Source of the DNA: Halieaceae bacterium
Lineage (GTDB): Bacteria > Pseudomonadota > Gammaproteobacteria > Pseudomonadales > Halieaceae
DNA length: 6,244 bases
Direction: 5' to 3'
Assembly (NCBI GenBank): GCA_018666055.1
Contig: JABJAS010000355.1
Span: 1-6,244, forward strand
The notes under the pieces are model-generated. The model had not been told where the DNA came from, did no database searches, and was given only the letters and a program-made list of their open reading frames with translations. A program made the position numbers and the translations under genes. Each line of letters opens with the position of its first letter. Position 1 is the first letter of the stretch. Shown one piece after another: positions 1-6,244 of this stretch.

Positions 1-751
1 CACCTGCCGCCACACTGAGCTGTGGTGATGTTTCAATCTCTACGCTCAGCATGACCTCAGCAAACTCAGTGGCCCGATGCTGGACATCACCGCGCGCGTC
101 CACCACGAAAGAGCCCCCATCAAAAACCAATTCGTCTTGGCCACCGACCTGATTGACATACAGTATGGGTAACTGGTGCGTTCGTGCCAGCGCAGACACT
201 TGCGCCGTTCTCTCAGACTGCTTGCCACGATGGAATGGCGATGCATTAAGGTTTATCAACAGCTGCGCACCGGCTGCTGCCGCATTTGCGGCAGGATGCG
301 GATGCCAGATGTCCTCGCAAATAGTGAGTCCCACCGGCAAGCCTTTAATCGTGACCACACAGGTGTCTGCACCCGCCTCAAAGTAACGCTTCTCATCAAA
401 GACCTGATAATTGGGAAGGCACTGCTTATCGTACTCCGCCAAAATAGCCCCGTTATAAAGCACGCCTGCACTATTGAATAACAGACCACCTTGCCGACGG
501 GGGTATCCCACCACCACCGCTAAGTCATCAGGAAGATCCTTACAAAGGCGCTCTAGTGCCCCGGCAGTGAGCTCTGTGGTGTGCTGGCGAAGCAATAAGT
601 CCTCGGGCGGATAGCCCGTTAGCGTAAGCTCTGGGAAAACCACCAGATCAACACCTAGCGCAGACTGATCAACACAAACATCAAGAATACGCTGGGTATT
701 CCCCTTAATATCACCGACTAGTGTGTTGATTTGCGCCATAACAATGTTCAT
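1..751 (-). CDS. nadE: Glutamine-dependent NAD+ synthetase, N-terminal part (runs off window)
   Basis: The enzyme makes NAD+ from deamido-NAD+ (nicotinate adenine dinucleotide), ATP and glutamine in the cytoplasm, the final step of NAD synthesis. The 250 visible codons are the nitrilase-fold glutaminase domain, which frees ammonia from glutamine. Its catalytic triad is visible: Glu41 in FPELTLTGYPPEDL, Lys109 in YDKQCLPNY and Cys145 in TICEDIW. The NINASP-type motif follows as LNASPFHRGK (168-177). The C-terminal ATP-pyrophosphatase domain with its SGGxDS loop lies beyond position 1, so I cannot check that the gene is intact. The two-domain form is usually about 540 residues, unlike the short ammonia-dependent E. 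coli NadE. The ATG at 749-751 is chosen because AGAGGA sits 7 nt upstream; a second in-frame ATG at 737-739 lacks this. It lies 125 nt after the pilin-like gene on the same strand, so it may be cotranscribed or have its own promoter; no strong promoter or terminator is visible between them. Confidence 0.95.
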   Translation of the reverse strand, partial: MNIVMAQINTLVGDIKGNTQRILDVCVDQSALGVDLVVFPELTLTGYPPEDLLLRQHTTELTAGALERLCKDLPDDLAVVVGYPRRQGGLLFNSAGVLYNGAILAEYDKQCLPNYQVFDEKRYFEAGADTCVVTIKGLPVGLTICEDIWHPHPAANAAAAGAQLLINLNASPFHRGKQSERTAQVSALARTHQLPILYVNQVGGQDELVFDGGSFVVDARGDVQHRATEFAEVMLSVEIETSPQLSVAAG

Positions 752-753
752 GA

Positions 754-770
754 CGGAGTCCTCTTATCTC
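754..770 (-). promoter_or_regulatory. Ribosome binding site of nadE
   Basis: Read on the minus strand, the bases before the nadE ATG contain AAGAGGA, with the AGAGGA core 7 nt from the start codon. This is the clearest Shine-Dalgarno sequence in the window. It decides the start at 751 over the in-frame ATG four codons later. Confidence 0.7.
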
Positions 771-876
771 GTGTCGTCGCAGGCCAAGCCAAGGCGCGAA
801 GGGTAACGTATTTCTGCCCCCTGAATCGCCCCTCGGCGCTCTTTTCCACTGATTCATATAAGGCAGGACACCTAGA

Positions 877-1380
877 TCAGGGACACGCGCCCCACTGCCT
901 TGCCAATCTGGGCCTGCCCAAGCGATTCACCACAACGGACCAGTTATGTCCGCCCGAGCACACCGATAAGGTCACGTTGCGGTTACCGAAACCGTATCGA
1001 TCCCATCGTAATGTGCCACCCACCACCGCCGTGCCCGCCCTGTTGCGCACCGTGACACCCCCAACTGGCAACCAGACCTGGCGCAGCGTCGCTGACAATC
1101 CGGTCGAGTTGATGAGCGCAATAGACTCGCCAAAATGTCCCCCACAGGTCGGTTGCGCTGTCTCCAGGTGCTGCACGGGACACAGCATGATGTCTTCACC
1201 CGATAGCAGCGCTGTGCTACGCGCAGTGTGCACCATGCTATACAACTGATGGGCGCCCGCGCGAGCCCGCGCTGCCGATAATTGATCTCGGAAGGTGGGC
1301 ACACTCATGGCGGATAGCAGCGCAACTATCGCTACTGCCACGAGGCACTCCAATAGCGTCAGCCCCTGTTGACCTTGCAT
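877..1380 (-). CDS. Type IV pilin-like minor pseudopilin, FimT/GspH class
   Basis: This is a probable prepilin, processed by the PilD-type peptidase and placed in a type IV pilus (or, less likely, a type II secretion pseudopilus). From ATG 1380 the protein has 167 residues. A short leader ending in QQG is followed by LTLLECLVAVAIVALLSAM, the hydrophobic N-terminal helix, with Glu at +5 and Pro at +22 of the mature form, both hallmarks of type IV pilins. The residue at +1 is Leu instead of the usual Phe or Met. The rest fits the GspH/FimT domain: a beta-rich globular part with Cys67 and Cys79 near its start, and Cys141 and Cys166 near the C-terminus, plausibly two disulfides. GRPR at residues 155-158 matches the GRxR motif linked to DNA binding in FimT. 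The start is uncertain: in-frame ATGs at 1395 and 1431 would give leaders of 11 or 23 residues, and none has a good ribosome site. A short leader is most typical. An in-frame TAA lies just before 1431. No other pilin gene is visible beside it. Confidence 0.85.
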   Translation of the reverse strand: MQGQQGLTLLECLVAVAIVALLSAMSVPTFRDQLSAARARAGAHQLYSMVHTARSTALLSGEDIMLCPVQHLETAQPTCGGHFGESIALINSTGLSATLRQVWLPVGGVTVRNRAGTAVVGGTLRWDRYGFGNRNVTLSVCSGGHNWSVVVNRLGRPRLARQWGACP

Positions 1381-1429
1381 CCTGGCGTCATCCATCGCGC
1401 CAACATCACAGCCTAAATAGCAAAACACC

Positions 1430-1609
1430 ATGTCGATGCTTGTTTACGATGATCAGTGTTGGTATTTGGCCGCTGACTGGCAGGCTATCAACATGGCACA
1501 GCGCAAGTTTGCTCCAAACCCTCAGGTGGCAGCGCTCGAGTCGCCTGCGGCCGCTCAGGCCTCGTTCAGGCCTCGTTCAGGCCGAACAGCGTGCCGGGTG
1601 ATTGCCTAA
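1430..1609 (+). CDS. Doubtful small ORF, 59 codons, unknown function
   Basis: A plus-strand open frame fills almost the whole gap between the pilin-like gene and ispH. It runs from ATG 1430 (or ATG 1436) to TAA at 1607-1609. The product would begin [18 protein letters not shown] and end in an Arg-rich, Ala/Pro-rich tail. I recognise no family, signal peptide or membrane segment. It would converge on ispH with a 4-nt overlap of the two stop regions, and would diverge from the pilin-like gene. Against it: no Shine-Dalgarno sequence precedes either ATG, an open stretch of about 60 codons is not rare at this GC content, and its 3' third is made by the 11-bp tandem repeat. In its favour are a credible amino-acid mix with three Trp and two Tyr in the first half. 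I hold it as a candidate only. Confidence 0.2.
   Translation: MSMLVYDDQCWYLAADWQAINMAQRKFAPNPQVAALESPAAAQASFRPRSGRTACRVIA
1555..1583. repeat. 11-bp tandem repeat, about 2.6 copies
   Basis: The unit TCAGGCCTCGT occurs twice without mismatch at 1555-1565 and 1566-1576, followed by a partial TCAGGCC at 1577-1583. It begins 23 nt past the ispH stop codon in the direction of transcription. Each unit contains the palindrome AGGCCT, so the transcript could form several short alternative stems, but no run of T follows, so it does not look like an intrinsic terminator. Confidence 0.85.
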
Positions 1610-2559
1610 TCCACCACCACCGTGGGAATTCGCAGCGCTTTCGGCAGAGAGAAGGTCACATTTTCTTCACGACCGTCGAGATCCCTCACGGTGGCGACCC
1701 CCCGCTGGCGCAGCGTATCGATGACTTCTTCTACCAGCAATTCAGGTGCTGAGGCACCGGCGGTGACGCCCACGGCTTGCGCATCGGCCAGCCAAGCAGG
1801 ATCGATCATGCTAGCGTCATCAATCAAATAGGCGCTGGCACCGCAACGCTCAGCCAATTCTCGCAATCGATTCGAGTTAGAGCTGTTAGTCGAACCCACC
1901 ACCAACACAAGGTCGACTGCTTCGGCGAGCGATTTGACCGCATCCTGCCGATTCTGAGTGGCGTAACAGATGTCGTCTTTTCGGGGGCCTTGAATATCAG
2001 TGAAGCGCGCGCGAAGGGCATCAATCACTTTAGCCGTGTCATCAACTGACAAGGTGGTTTGTGTCACATAAGCCAGCGCGCTGGGGTCGCGGACTGCCAA
2101 GGTTGCCACTTGCGCTTCGTCCTCAACCAAGTAGATCGCACCACCGTGGGAGGTATCGTAACGACCCATCGTGCCCTCGACCTCAGGATGACCCGCATGA
2201 CCGATTAATATGCATTCTCGACCTGAACGACTGAATGCGGTGACTTCCACATGCACCTTAGTGACCAACGGGCACGTGGCATCGAACACCTTCAGCCCTC
2301 GCCCATCGGCCTCATCTTGCACCGCTCGAGAGACGCCATGCGCACTAAAAATGACAATCGCATCATCGGGCACCTCGGCCAATTCATCGACAAAAATAGC
2401 ACCGCGATCGCGCAGGTCGTCCACAACATGACGGTTATGGACCACTTCATGACGGACATACACAGGGCGACCAAACACCTCTAAGGCCCGATTCACAATG
2501 TCTATTGCTCGGTCGACTCCCGCGCAAAATCCGCGCGGATTGGCGAGTACGATATCCAT
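1606..2559 (-). CDS. ispH: 4-hydroxy-3-methylbut-2-enyl diphosphate reductase
   Basis: IspH (formerly LytB) reduces HMBPP to IPP and DMAPP, the last step of the MEP isoprenoid pathway, using an iron-sulfur cluster in the cytoplasm. The 317 residues match the usual length (E. coli 316). The three cluster cysteines are present: Cys12 in PRGFCAGV, Cys96 in [11 protein letters not shown] and Cys198 in [11 protein letters not shown]. Substrate-binding residues are also intact: His41 in HEVVHNR, His74 in FSAHGVS, His124 and Glu126 in GHPEVEGT, Thr168 in TQTTLS, and the Ser226-Ser227-Asn228 group in NSSNSNRL. The start is the ATG at 2557-2559, giving [10 protein letters not shown] as in homologues; an in-frame TTG directly before it is unlikely to be used. 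The ATG shares one base with the fkpB stop (TGATG) and only a weak GGA precedes it, so translation probably depends on coupling to fkpB. The stop is TAG at 1606-1608. Confidence 0.97.
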   Translation of the reverse strand: MDIVLANPRGFCAGVDRAIDIVNRALEVFGRPVYVRHEVVHNRHVVDDLRDRGAIFVDELAEVPDDAIVIFSAHGVSRAVQDEADGRGLKVFDATCPLVTKVHVEVTAFSRSGRECILIGHAGHPEVEGTMGRYDTSHGGAIYLVEDEAQVATLAVRDPSALAYVTQTTLSVDDTAKVIDALRARFTDIQGPRKDDICYATQNRQDAVKSLAEAVDLVLVVGSTNSSNSNRLRELAERCGASAYLIDDASMIDPAWLADAQAVGVTAGASAPELLVEEVIDTLRQRGVATVRDLDGREENVTFSLPKALRIPTVVVD

Positions 2560-3002
2560 CAATGCAGTTCCGCTGGCTCCACCTGCGCAATGCGCACCTT
2601 GAAATTAATCGTTCTTCCCGATAGCGGATGATTAAAATCCACTTTGACCGTCTCTTCACTCACTTCAGCGACCATACCGGGCACTTCACCACCCGCCGCG
2701 TCGGCAAACGAAAACAACATGCCGGGGGCTAACGATTCTTCGTCAAAATCACGGCGGGGGAAAGACTGAACATTATCGTCCTGAGGCTCACCAAAACCCT
2801 CCGCCGGCGGAATACGAAACTCCGCTTCATCACCAGGCCGCATACCCAGCAAACGCCTTTCAAAACCGGGCAGCAAGGAGCCGTCACCCATGACAAAACT
2901 CACTGGGTCAGCACCAAAGTTCGAGTCCACTTCCTCGCCGTTTTCGAGAGACAGCGAAAAATTCAAGGTCACGCGCGTGTTGGTTTCAATCTCAATATTC
3001 AT
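2559..3002 (-). CDS. fkpB: FKBP-type peptidyl-prolyl cis-trans isomerase, SlyD/SlpA subfamily
   Basis: FkpB (SlpA) catalyses cis-trans isomerisation of Xaa-Pro bonds and acts as a cytoplasmic folding helper. The 147 residues are close to E. coli FkpB (149). The FKBP part is seen in [19 protein letters not shown] (9-27), the [17 protein letters not shown] stretch (32-48) and [12 protein letters not shown] (51-62). The inserted IF (chaperone) domain follows, and the chain ends with the subfamily signature [14 protein letters not shown] (121-134). I chose ATG 3000-3002 because the protein then begins as homologues do; an in-frame GTG at 3041 would add 13 residues reading back into lspA. The ATG is 4 nt after the lspA stop and has no Shine-Dalgarno sequence, so it is probably translated by coupling to lspA. 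Gene order lspA-fkpB-ispH is conserved in Gammaproteobacteria, though the reason is not clear from the functions. Confidence 0.95.
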   Translation of the reverse strand: MNIEIETNTRVTLNFSLSLENGEEVDSNFGADPVSFVMGDGSLLPGFERRLLGMRPGDEAEFRIPPAEGFGEPQDDNVQSFPRRDFDEESLAPGMLFSFADAAGGEVPGMVAEVSEETVKVDFNHPLSGRTINFKVRIAQVEPAELH

Positions 3003-3006
3003 AGCG

Positions 3007-3531
3007 TCAGGATACGGGGGGTTTCTCAATTGGGGAAGCACTTCCCATTAGCATAATCAGCAGCCAGCAGGTCGCTCCAGCTGTAATGGCAGCGTCGGCA
3101 AGATTAAAAGCGGGCCAAAACCACTGTTCATAGTGGAGAGAGATAAAGTCCACCACGTGGCCTTGCGCCACCCGATCAATCAAATTCCCCACGCCGCCAC
3201 CGAGAATAAGACCCAATGGCACGGTCAATATGCGGTCGGCAGGTGCCAAGCGCCATAACCACACCACAATAAACACGCTGACCAATAAGGCGATACCAGA
3301 GAGAAAGTAACGCTGCCAGCCCCCTGCATCAGCCAAAAAACTGAAAGCGGCGCCCGTATTGTAGGTCAACATCCAATCAAACCAGCTCGTCACTGGCACG
3401 GGATAGCGATAACTGAGCTGTTCTACAGCAATCTGCTTGGTCCATTGATCCAGCACCACCACCACTACCGCGATCGCCAACCCCACCCAAGGTCGCTGCC
3501 ACCGGGCCCCCCAGCCAGACTCGCTAGGCAA
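3007..3531 (-). CDS. lspA: Lipoprotein signal peptidase (signal peptidase II)
   Basis: LspA is an inner-membrane aspartyl protease that cuts the signal peptide from diacylglyceryl-modified prolipoproteins, between Lgt and Lnt in lipoprotein maturation; it is the globomycin target. The 174 residues have the family's four membrane segments: roughly 16-33, 76-94, 100-117 and 143-163. Conserved blocks are visible: LDQWTK (27-32), [18 protein letters not shown] (57-74), GNLIDR (115-120) with catalytic Asp119, VVDFI (126-130), and FNLADA (142-147) with catalytic Asp146. The start must be non-ATG, since the first in-frame ATG is codon 54 and a TAA closes the frame at 3538-3540. TTG 3531 is preferred: AAGG lies 4-5 nt upstream and the N-terminal length is normal. 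GTG 3486 is the alternative. With TTG 3531 the gene overlaps the end of ileS by 8 nt. Confidence 0.95.
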   Translation of the reverse strand: MPSESGWGARWQRPWVGLAIAVVVVVLDQWTKQIAVEQLSYRYPVPVTSWFDWMLTYNTGAAFSFLADAGGWQRYFLSGIALLVSVFIVVWLWRLAPADRILTVPLGLILGGGVGNLIDRVAQGHVVDFISLHYEQWFWPAFNLADAAITAGATCWLLIMLMGSASPIEKPPVS

Positions 3532-6244
3532 ACTGCCTTACCTCGCCAGGGCCCTCGATGTTACTCACACAACGACCACAGAGCGCCGGATGGGCTGCAT
3601 GCTCACCCACATCAGGGCGGCGATGCCAACAGCGCTCGCACTTTTCACTACTAGCGGGTTCGGCCACGATTCGCAGGGCCAACCCTTCTGCCTCCATCGC
3701 GGTTTGCGGAGCCGATTCCCAATCCGAGACGGTGACCTCTGAGGTAATCAATACAAAACGCAGTTCGTCCCCTAAGGATCGGAGCTGCTGTGCCAATGCG
3801 GTGTCGGCATAGAGGGTCACTGCGGCATCGAGGGAACCGCGCAATGCTCCCTCTGCTCTCTGCAGCTCTAAGGCCTTGTTGACCTGCTGCCGCACACTCA
3901 TCATTTGACTCCAAAATGCACTGTCCAATGTACCGTCCAATGAACTCTCGCCGGCCGGCATGGGCAAATGCTCGTACCACTCGGCCAAGAAAACTGACGG
4001 CGAACGGGCACCGGGTACGTTCTCCCAAATCTCCTCGGCAGTAAAACTGAGAATCGGCGCAATCCAACGACATAGGGCCTCAGCAAGATGATACAAGCTG
4101 GTTTGCGCAGAGCGGCGAGCCATGGATTCAGCTCCCGTTGTGTATTGCCGGTCTTTAATAATGTCGAGGTAAAAGCCACCGAGTTCGCCACTGCAGAAAT
4201 TATGGACCTTGTGGTAAACGTGGTGAAATTGATATTGCTCGTAAGCCGAGCAAATCTCGGCCTGCAAATCATGAGCCTGCCCCAAAATCCACCGATCGAG
4301 CGGCAACAATTGTTCAGTGGGCAGGCAATCTCTCTCGGGGTCAAAGCCGGCGAGATTCGCGAGTAAGAATCGTGCGGTGTTTCGTATTCGGCGATAGGCA
4401 TCCGCCGTTCGCTTAAAAATTTCGTCAGAGGCAGAAATTTCATTGCGATAGTCTGCCGCCGAAACCCAAAGCCGCAGCACATCAGCTCCCAATTCCTGCA
4501 TCGCTTTTCCTGCGGGAATGATATTGCCGAGGGATTTAGACATCTTTCGTCCATCGCCATCCACGGTGAAACCGTGCGTTAGGACACTCCGGTAAGGCGC
4601 CCCCTTGTGGATGGCCACACCCGTCAATAACGAGGATTGAAACCATCCTCGGTGTTGGTCAGAGCCTTCCAAATACAAATCTGCTGGCCAATCCAGCATG
4701 TCACGCTGCCGCAGGACACAGTCATGCGTGACGCCTGAGTCAAACCAAACGTCCAAGGTGTCCGTCACCTTTTCATATTGGTCCGCATCGGCCTGCAACA
4801 ACTCAGCGGGATCCAAATCAAACCATGCATCAATGCCACCTTGCTCAATCAACTCGGCAACCGACGCCATGAGCGCCAAGGTATTGGGATGTATTTCTCC
4901 TGTCACCTTGTGGATGAACAACGTAATCGGAACACCCCAGGTCCTCTGACGTGAGATACACCAGTCCGGCCGGTCAGCCAACATACTGTCGATTCGGGCA
5001 CGACCCCAATCCGGTATCCATTGCACGCCCTCCACTGCCGTTTGTGCAGCAGAGAGCAACCCATTACCCATCATGCTGATAAACCATTGCGGCGTTGCAC
5101 GAAAAATAATGGGGGTCTTATGGCGCCAGCAATGAGGGTAGCTGTGCTCGAAGGGTTCGTGACACAACAATCGTTGACGATCCGCTAAGGCAGCCACAAT
5201 ATCGTCGTTTGCTTTAAAAATGTGCTGTCCAGCAAAAACCGGTGTCCCCGGGTGATACACCCCGTTACCGCCCACTGGGTTATAAACCTCTAGGTCATAA
5301 CGGCGGCCCATTTCAAAATCTTCTTGGCCGTGGGCGGGCGCCGTATGCACGCAACCGGTGCCCGCGTCAGTCGTAACGTGCTCTCCCAAGACAATGGGCA
5401 CTGGCTGATCATCAAACGGCGGTAACAAAAGCAGCCCCTCAAGATCCGCGCCCTTAGCACGCCCCAGCACGGTAACCTCATCAGCGCCAAAACGCTGTGC
5501 GCAGGTTTCCGCCAGGGCCTCCGCCACTAATACACCGCGCCCGGCTACCGCCAACAAGACGTAATCGAGCACGGCGGATAACGCCACGCCGCGATTAGCA
5601 GGCAGGGTCCAAGGCGTCGTCGTCCAAATCACCACCCCACTGGCGTCGTCAGCATCGCAATTAAGCCGTTTGCCAACCTCTTCCACGTCGACAAAAGGAA
5701 ACAGTACATCGACCGCCGACGACTGCTTATCGCGATACTCCACCTCTGCCTCCGCGAGGGCTGATCCACAATCGAGACACCAGTGAACGGGCTTGAAGCC
5801 CCGCTGCAAATGTCCCTGTTCAACAATATTGGCTAATGCGCGAACCACATTAGCCTCAAATGCAGGGTCCATGGTGAGATAGGGATTTTGCCAATCTCCC
5901 AATACCCCCATGCGCATGAAATCGAGCTTTTGTGCATCCACTTGCTTACGCGCGTAGTCCCGGCAGTGCTGTCGAAATTCGGCGGGGGAAACCTTGTGGC
6001 CGGGTTTACCCACCTTTTTTTCAACATTGAGCTCAATCGGCAATCCGTGGCAATCCCAGCCCGGCACATAAGGCGCATTAAAGCCCGATAACGTTTTTGA
6101 TTTGATGATGATGTCTTTCAGAATTTTATTGATCGCATGTCCTACATGGAGCTGACCATTGGCGTAGGGCGGGCCATCGTGCAGGATAAAAGTCGGTTTA
6201 TCTTTGCTCGCCTGACGAATCTGACCATACAGGTCCATGGCTTC
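3524..6244 (-). CDS. ileS: Isoleucyl-tRNA synthetase, 5' end missing
   Basis: IleS charges tRNA-Ile with isoleucine and edits mischarged valine. 906 codons are visible; compared with the 938-residue E. coli enzyme, about 32-36 N-terminal residues lie beyond the window edge, and the Met at 6236-6238 is internal. Numbering from that Met, the class I HIGH motif is HVGH (31-34) after DGPPYANG, followed by [11 protein letters not shown] (59-69). The CP1 editing domain shows [12 protein letters not shown] (205-216) and the [15 protein letters not shown] block (293-307). The second class I motif KMSKS is at 565-569 (bases 4532-4546). The C-terminus has a zinc knuckle of four cysteines, 867, 870, 887 and 890 (CERCWH and CGRC), ending EVRQFA like the E. 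coli protein. This places it with the bacterial type that carries the C-terminal zinc domain. A 12-bp imperfect tandem repeat at 3919-3942 adds about four residues in the anticodon-binding region. The stop TAG lies inside the start of lspA. Confidence 0.97.
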   Translation of the reverse strand, partial: EAMDLYGQIRQASKDKPTFILHDGPPYANGQLHVGHAINKILKDIIIKSKTLSGFNAPYVPGWDCHGLPIELNVEKKVGKPGHKVSPAEFRQHCRDYARKQVDAQKLDFMRMGVLGDWQNPYLTMDPAFEANVVRALANIVEQGHLQRGFKPVHWCLDCGSALAEAEVEYRDKQSSAVDVLFPFVDVEEVGKRLNCDADDASGVVIWTTTPWTLPANRGVALSAVLDYVLLAVAGRGVLVAEALAETCAQRFGADEVTVLGRAKGADLEGLLLLPPFDDQPVPIVLGEHVTTDAGTGCVHTAPAHGQEDFEMGRRYDLEVYNPVGGNGVYHPGTPVFAGQHIFKANDDIVAALADRQRLLCHEPFEHSYPHCWRHKTPIIFRATPQWFISMMGNGLLSAAQTAVEGVQWIPDWGRARIDSMLADRPDWCISRQRTWGVPITLFIHKVTGEIHPNTLALMASVAELIEQGGIDAWFDLDPAELLQADADQYEKVTDTLDVWFDSGVTHDCVLRQRDMLDWPADLYLEGSDQHRGWFQSSLLTGVAIHKGAPYRSVLTHGFTVDGDGRKMSKSLGNIIPAGKAMQELGADVLRLWVSAADYRNEISASDEIFKRTADAYRRIRNTARFLLANLAGFDPERDCLPTEQLLPLDRWILGQAHDLQAEICSAYEQYQFHHVYHKVHNFCSGELGGFYLDIIKDRQYTTGAESMARRSAQTSLYHLAEALCRWIAPILSFTAEEIWENVPGARSPSVFLAEWYEHLPMPAGESSLDGTLDSAFWSQMMSVRQQVNKALELQRAEGALRGSLDAAVTLYADTALAQQLRSLGDELRFVLITSEVTVSDWESAPQTAMEAEGLALRIVAEPASSEKCERCWHRRPDVGEHAAHPALCGRCVSNIEGPGEVRQFA

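Noticed and set aside
711..857. Minus-strand frame of 48 codons (starting MNQWKRAPRG) bridging the gap between the pilin-like gene and nadE
   Set aside because: It has no ribosome site, overlaps the nadE start in another frame by about 40 nt, is rich in Arg and Gly as out-of-frame reads often are, and matches nothing I recognise.
752..876. Possible promoter for nadE with a TTATAT box near 856-861 on the minus strand
   Set aside because: No acceptable -35 hexamer lies 16-18 bases upstream, so the match is too weak to list.
731..1249. Plus-strand frame of 172 codons opposite the pilin-like gene
   Set aside because: It is the antisense shadow of the pilin-like gene and of the start of nadE; its product is low-quality (many Pro, Thr, Cys and Arg) while the minus strand gives clear family motifs.
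1531..1573. Cluster of rare-cutter sites (CTCGAG at 1535-1540, GCGGCCGC at 1547-1554, AGGCCT twice) resembling a cloning linker
   Set aside because: Both sides are native, in their expected gene order, and the AGGCCT copies come from the tandem repeat; at this GC content the cluster is best taken as coincidence.
1484..1605. Possible intrinsic terminator after ispH
   Set aside because: Several short GGCC-based stems and a weak bulged stem near 1529-1548 exist, but no T run follows any of them on the minus strand.
3003..3041. GTG at 3041 as an upstream start of fkpB
   Set aside because: It would add 13 residues not seen in homologues and overlap lspA by 35 nt; ATG 3002 gives the expected N-terminus.
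3901..4560. Minus-strand 219-codon frame inside ileS
   Set aside because: It lies wholly within ileS in another frame; the ileS frame carries KMSKS and conserved anticodon-domain sequence across this region.

Overview
The window looks like a chromosomal housekeeping segment from a gammaproteobacterium. All confident genes lie on the minus strand, so transcription runs from position 6244 towards 1. The order ileS-lspA-fkpB-ispH is a conserved block in Gammaproteobacteria, and the protein sequences resemble the E. coli and Pseudomonas versions closely by eye. I cannot name the genus. The sequence is moderately GC-rich throughout, with no visible compositional break, transposase, integrase, tRNA, rRNA or CRISPR array.

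Layout in transcription order: ileS (isoleucyl-tRNA synthetase, its first ~35 codons cut off by the window edge), lspA (lipoprotein signal peptidase), fkpB (FKBP-type prolyl isomerase) and ispH (last enzyme of the MEP isoprenoid pathway). These four are packed tightly: an 8-nt overlap, a 4-nt gap, then a 1-nt overlap (TGATG). They almost certainly form one transcript with translational coupling. A non-coding or weakly coding stretch of about 225 nt follows, holding an 11-bp tandem repeat and a doubtful 59-codon open frame on the plus strand. Next come a single type IV pilin-like gene of the FimT/GspH class, a 125-nt gap, and the 5' part of nadE (glutamine-dependent NAD+ synthetase), which runs off the window at position 1.

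The housekeeping genes have separate jobs: charging tRNA-Ile, cleaving prolipoprotein signal peptides, proline isomerisation, making IPP/DMAPP, and the last step of NAD+ synthesis. Their linkage is conserved order rather than a shared pathway. The least routine item is the lone FimT-like minor pilin beside ispH. In Pseudomonas aeruginosa a whole minor-pilin cluster occupies this place; here only one such gene is seen before nadE, and its C-terminus carries a GRPR sequence matching the GRxR motif linked to DNA binding by FimT in natural transformation. I found no convincing undescribed system. The remaining observations concern start codons, small repeats and one tentative small ORF.
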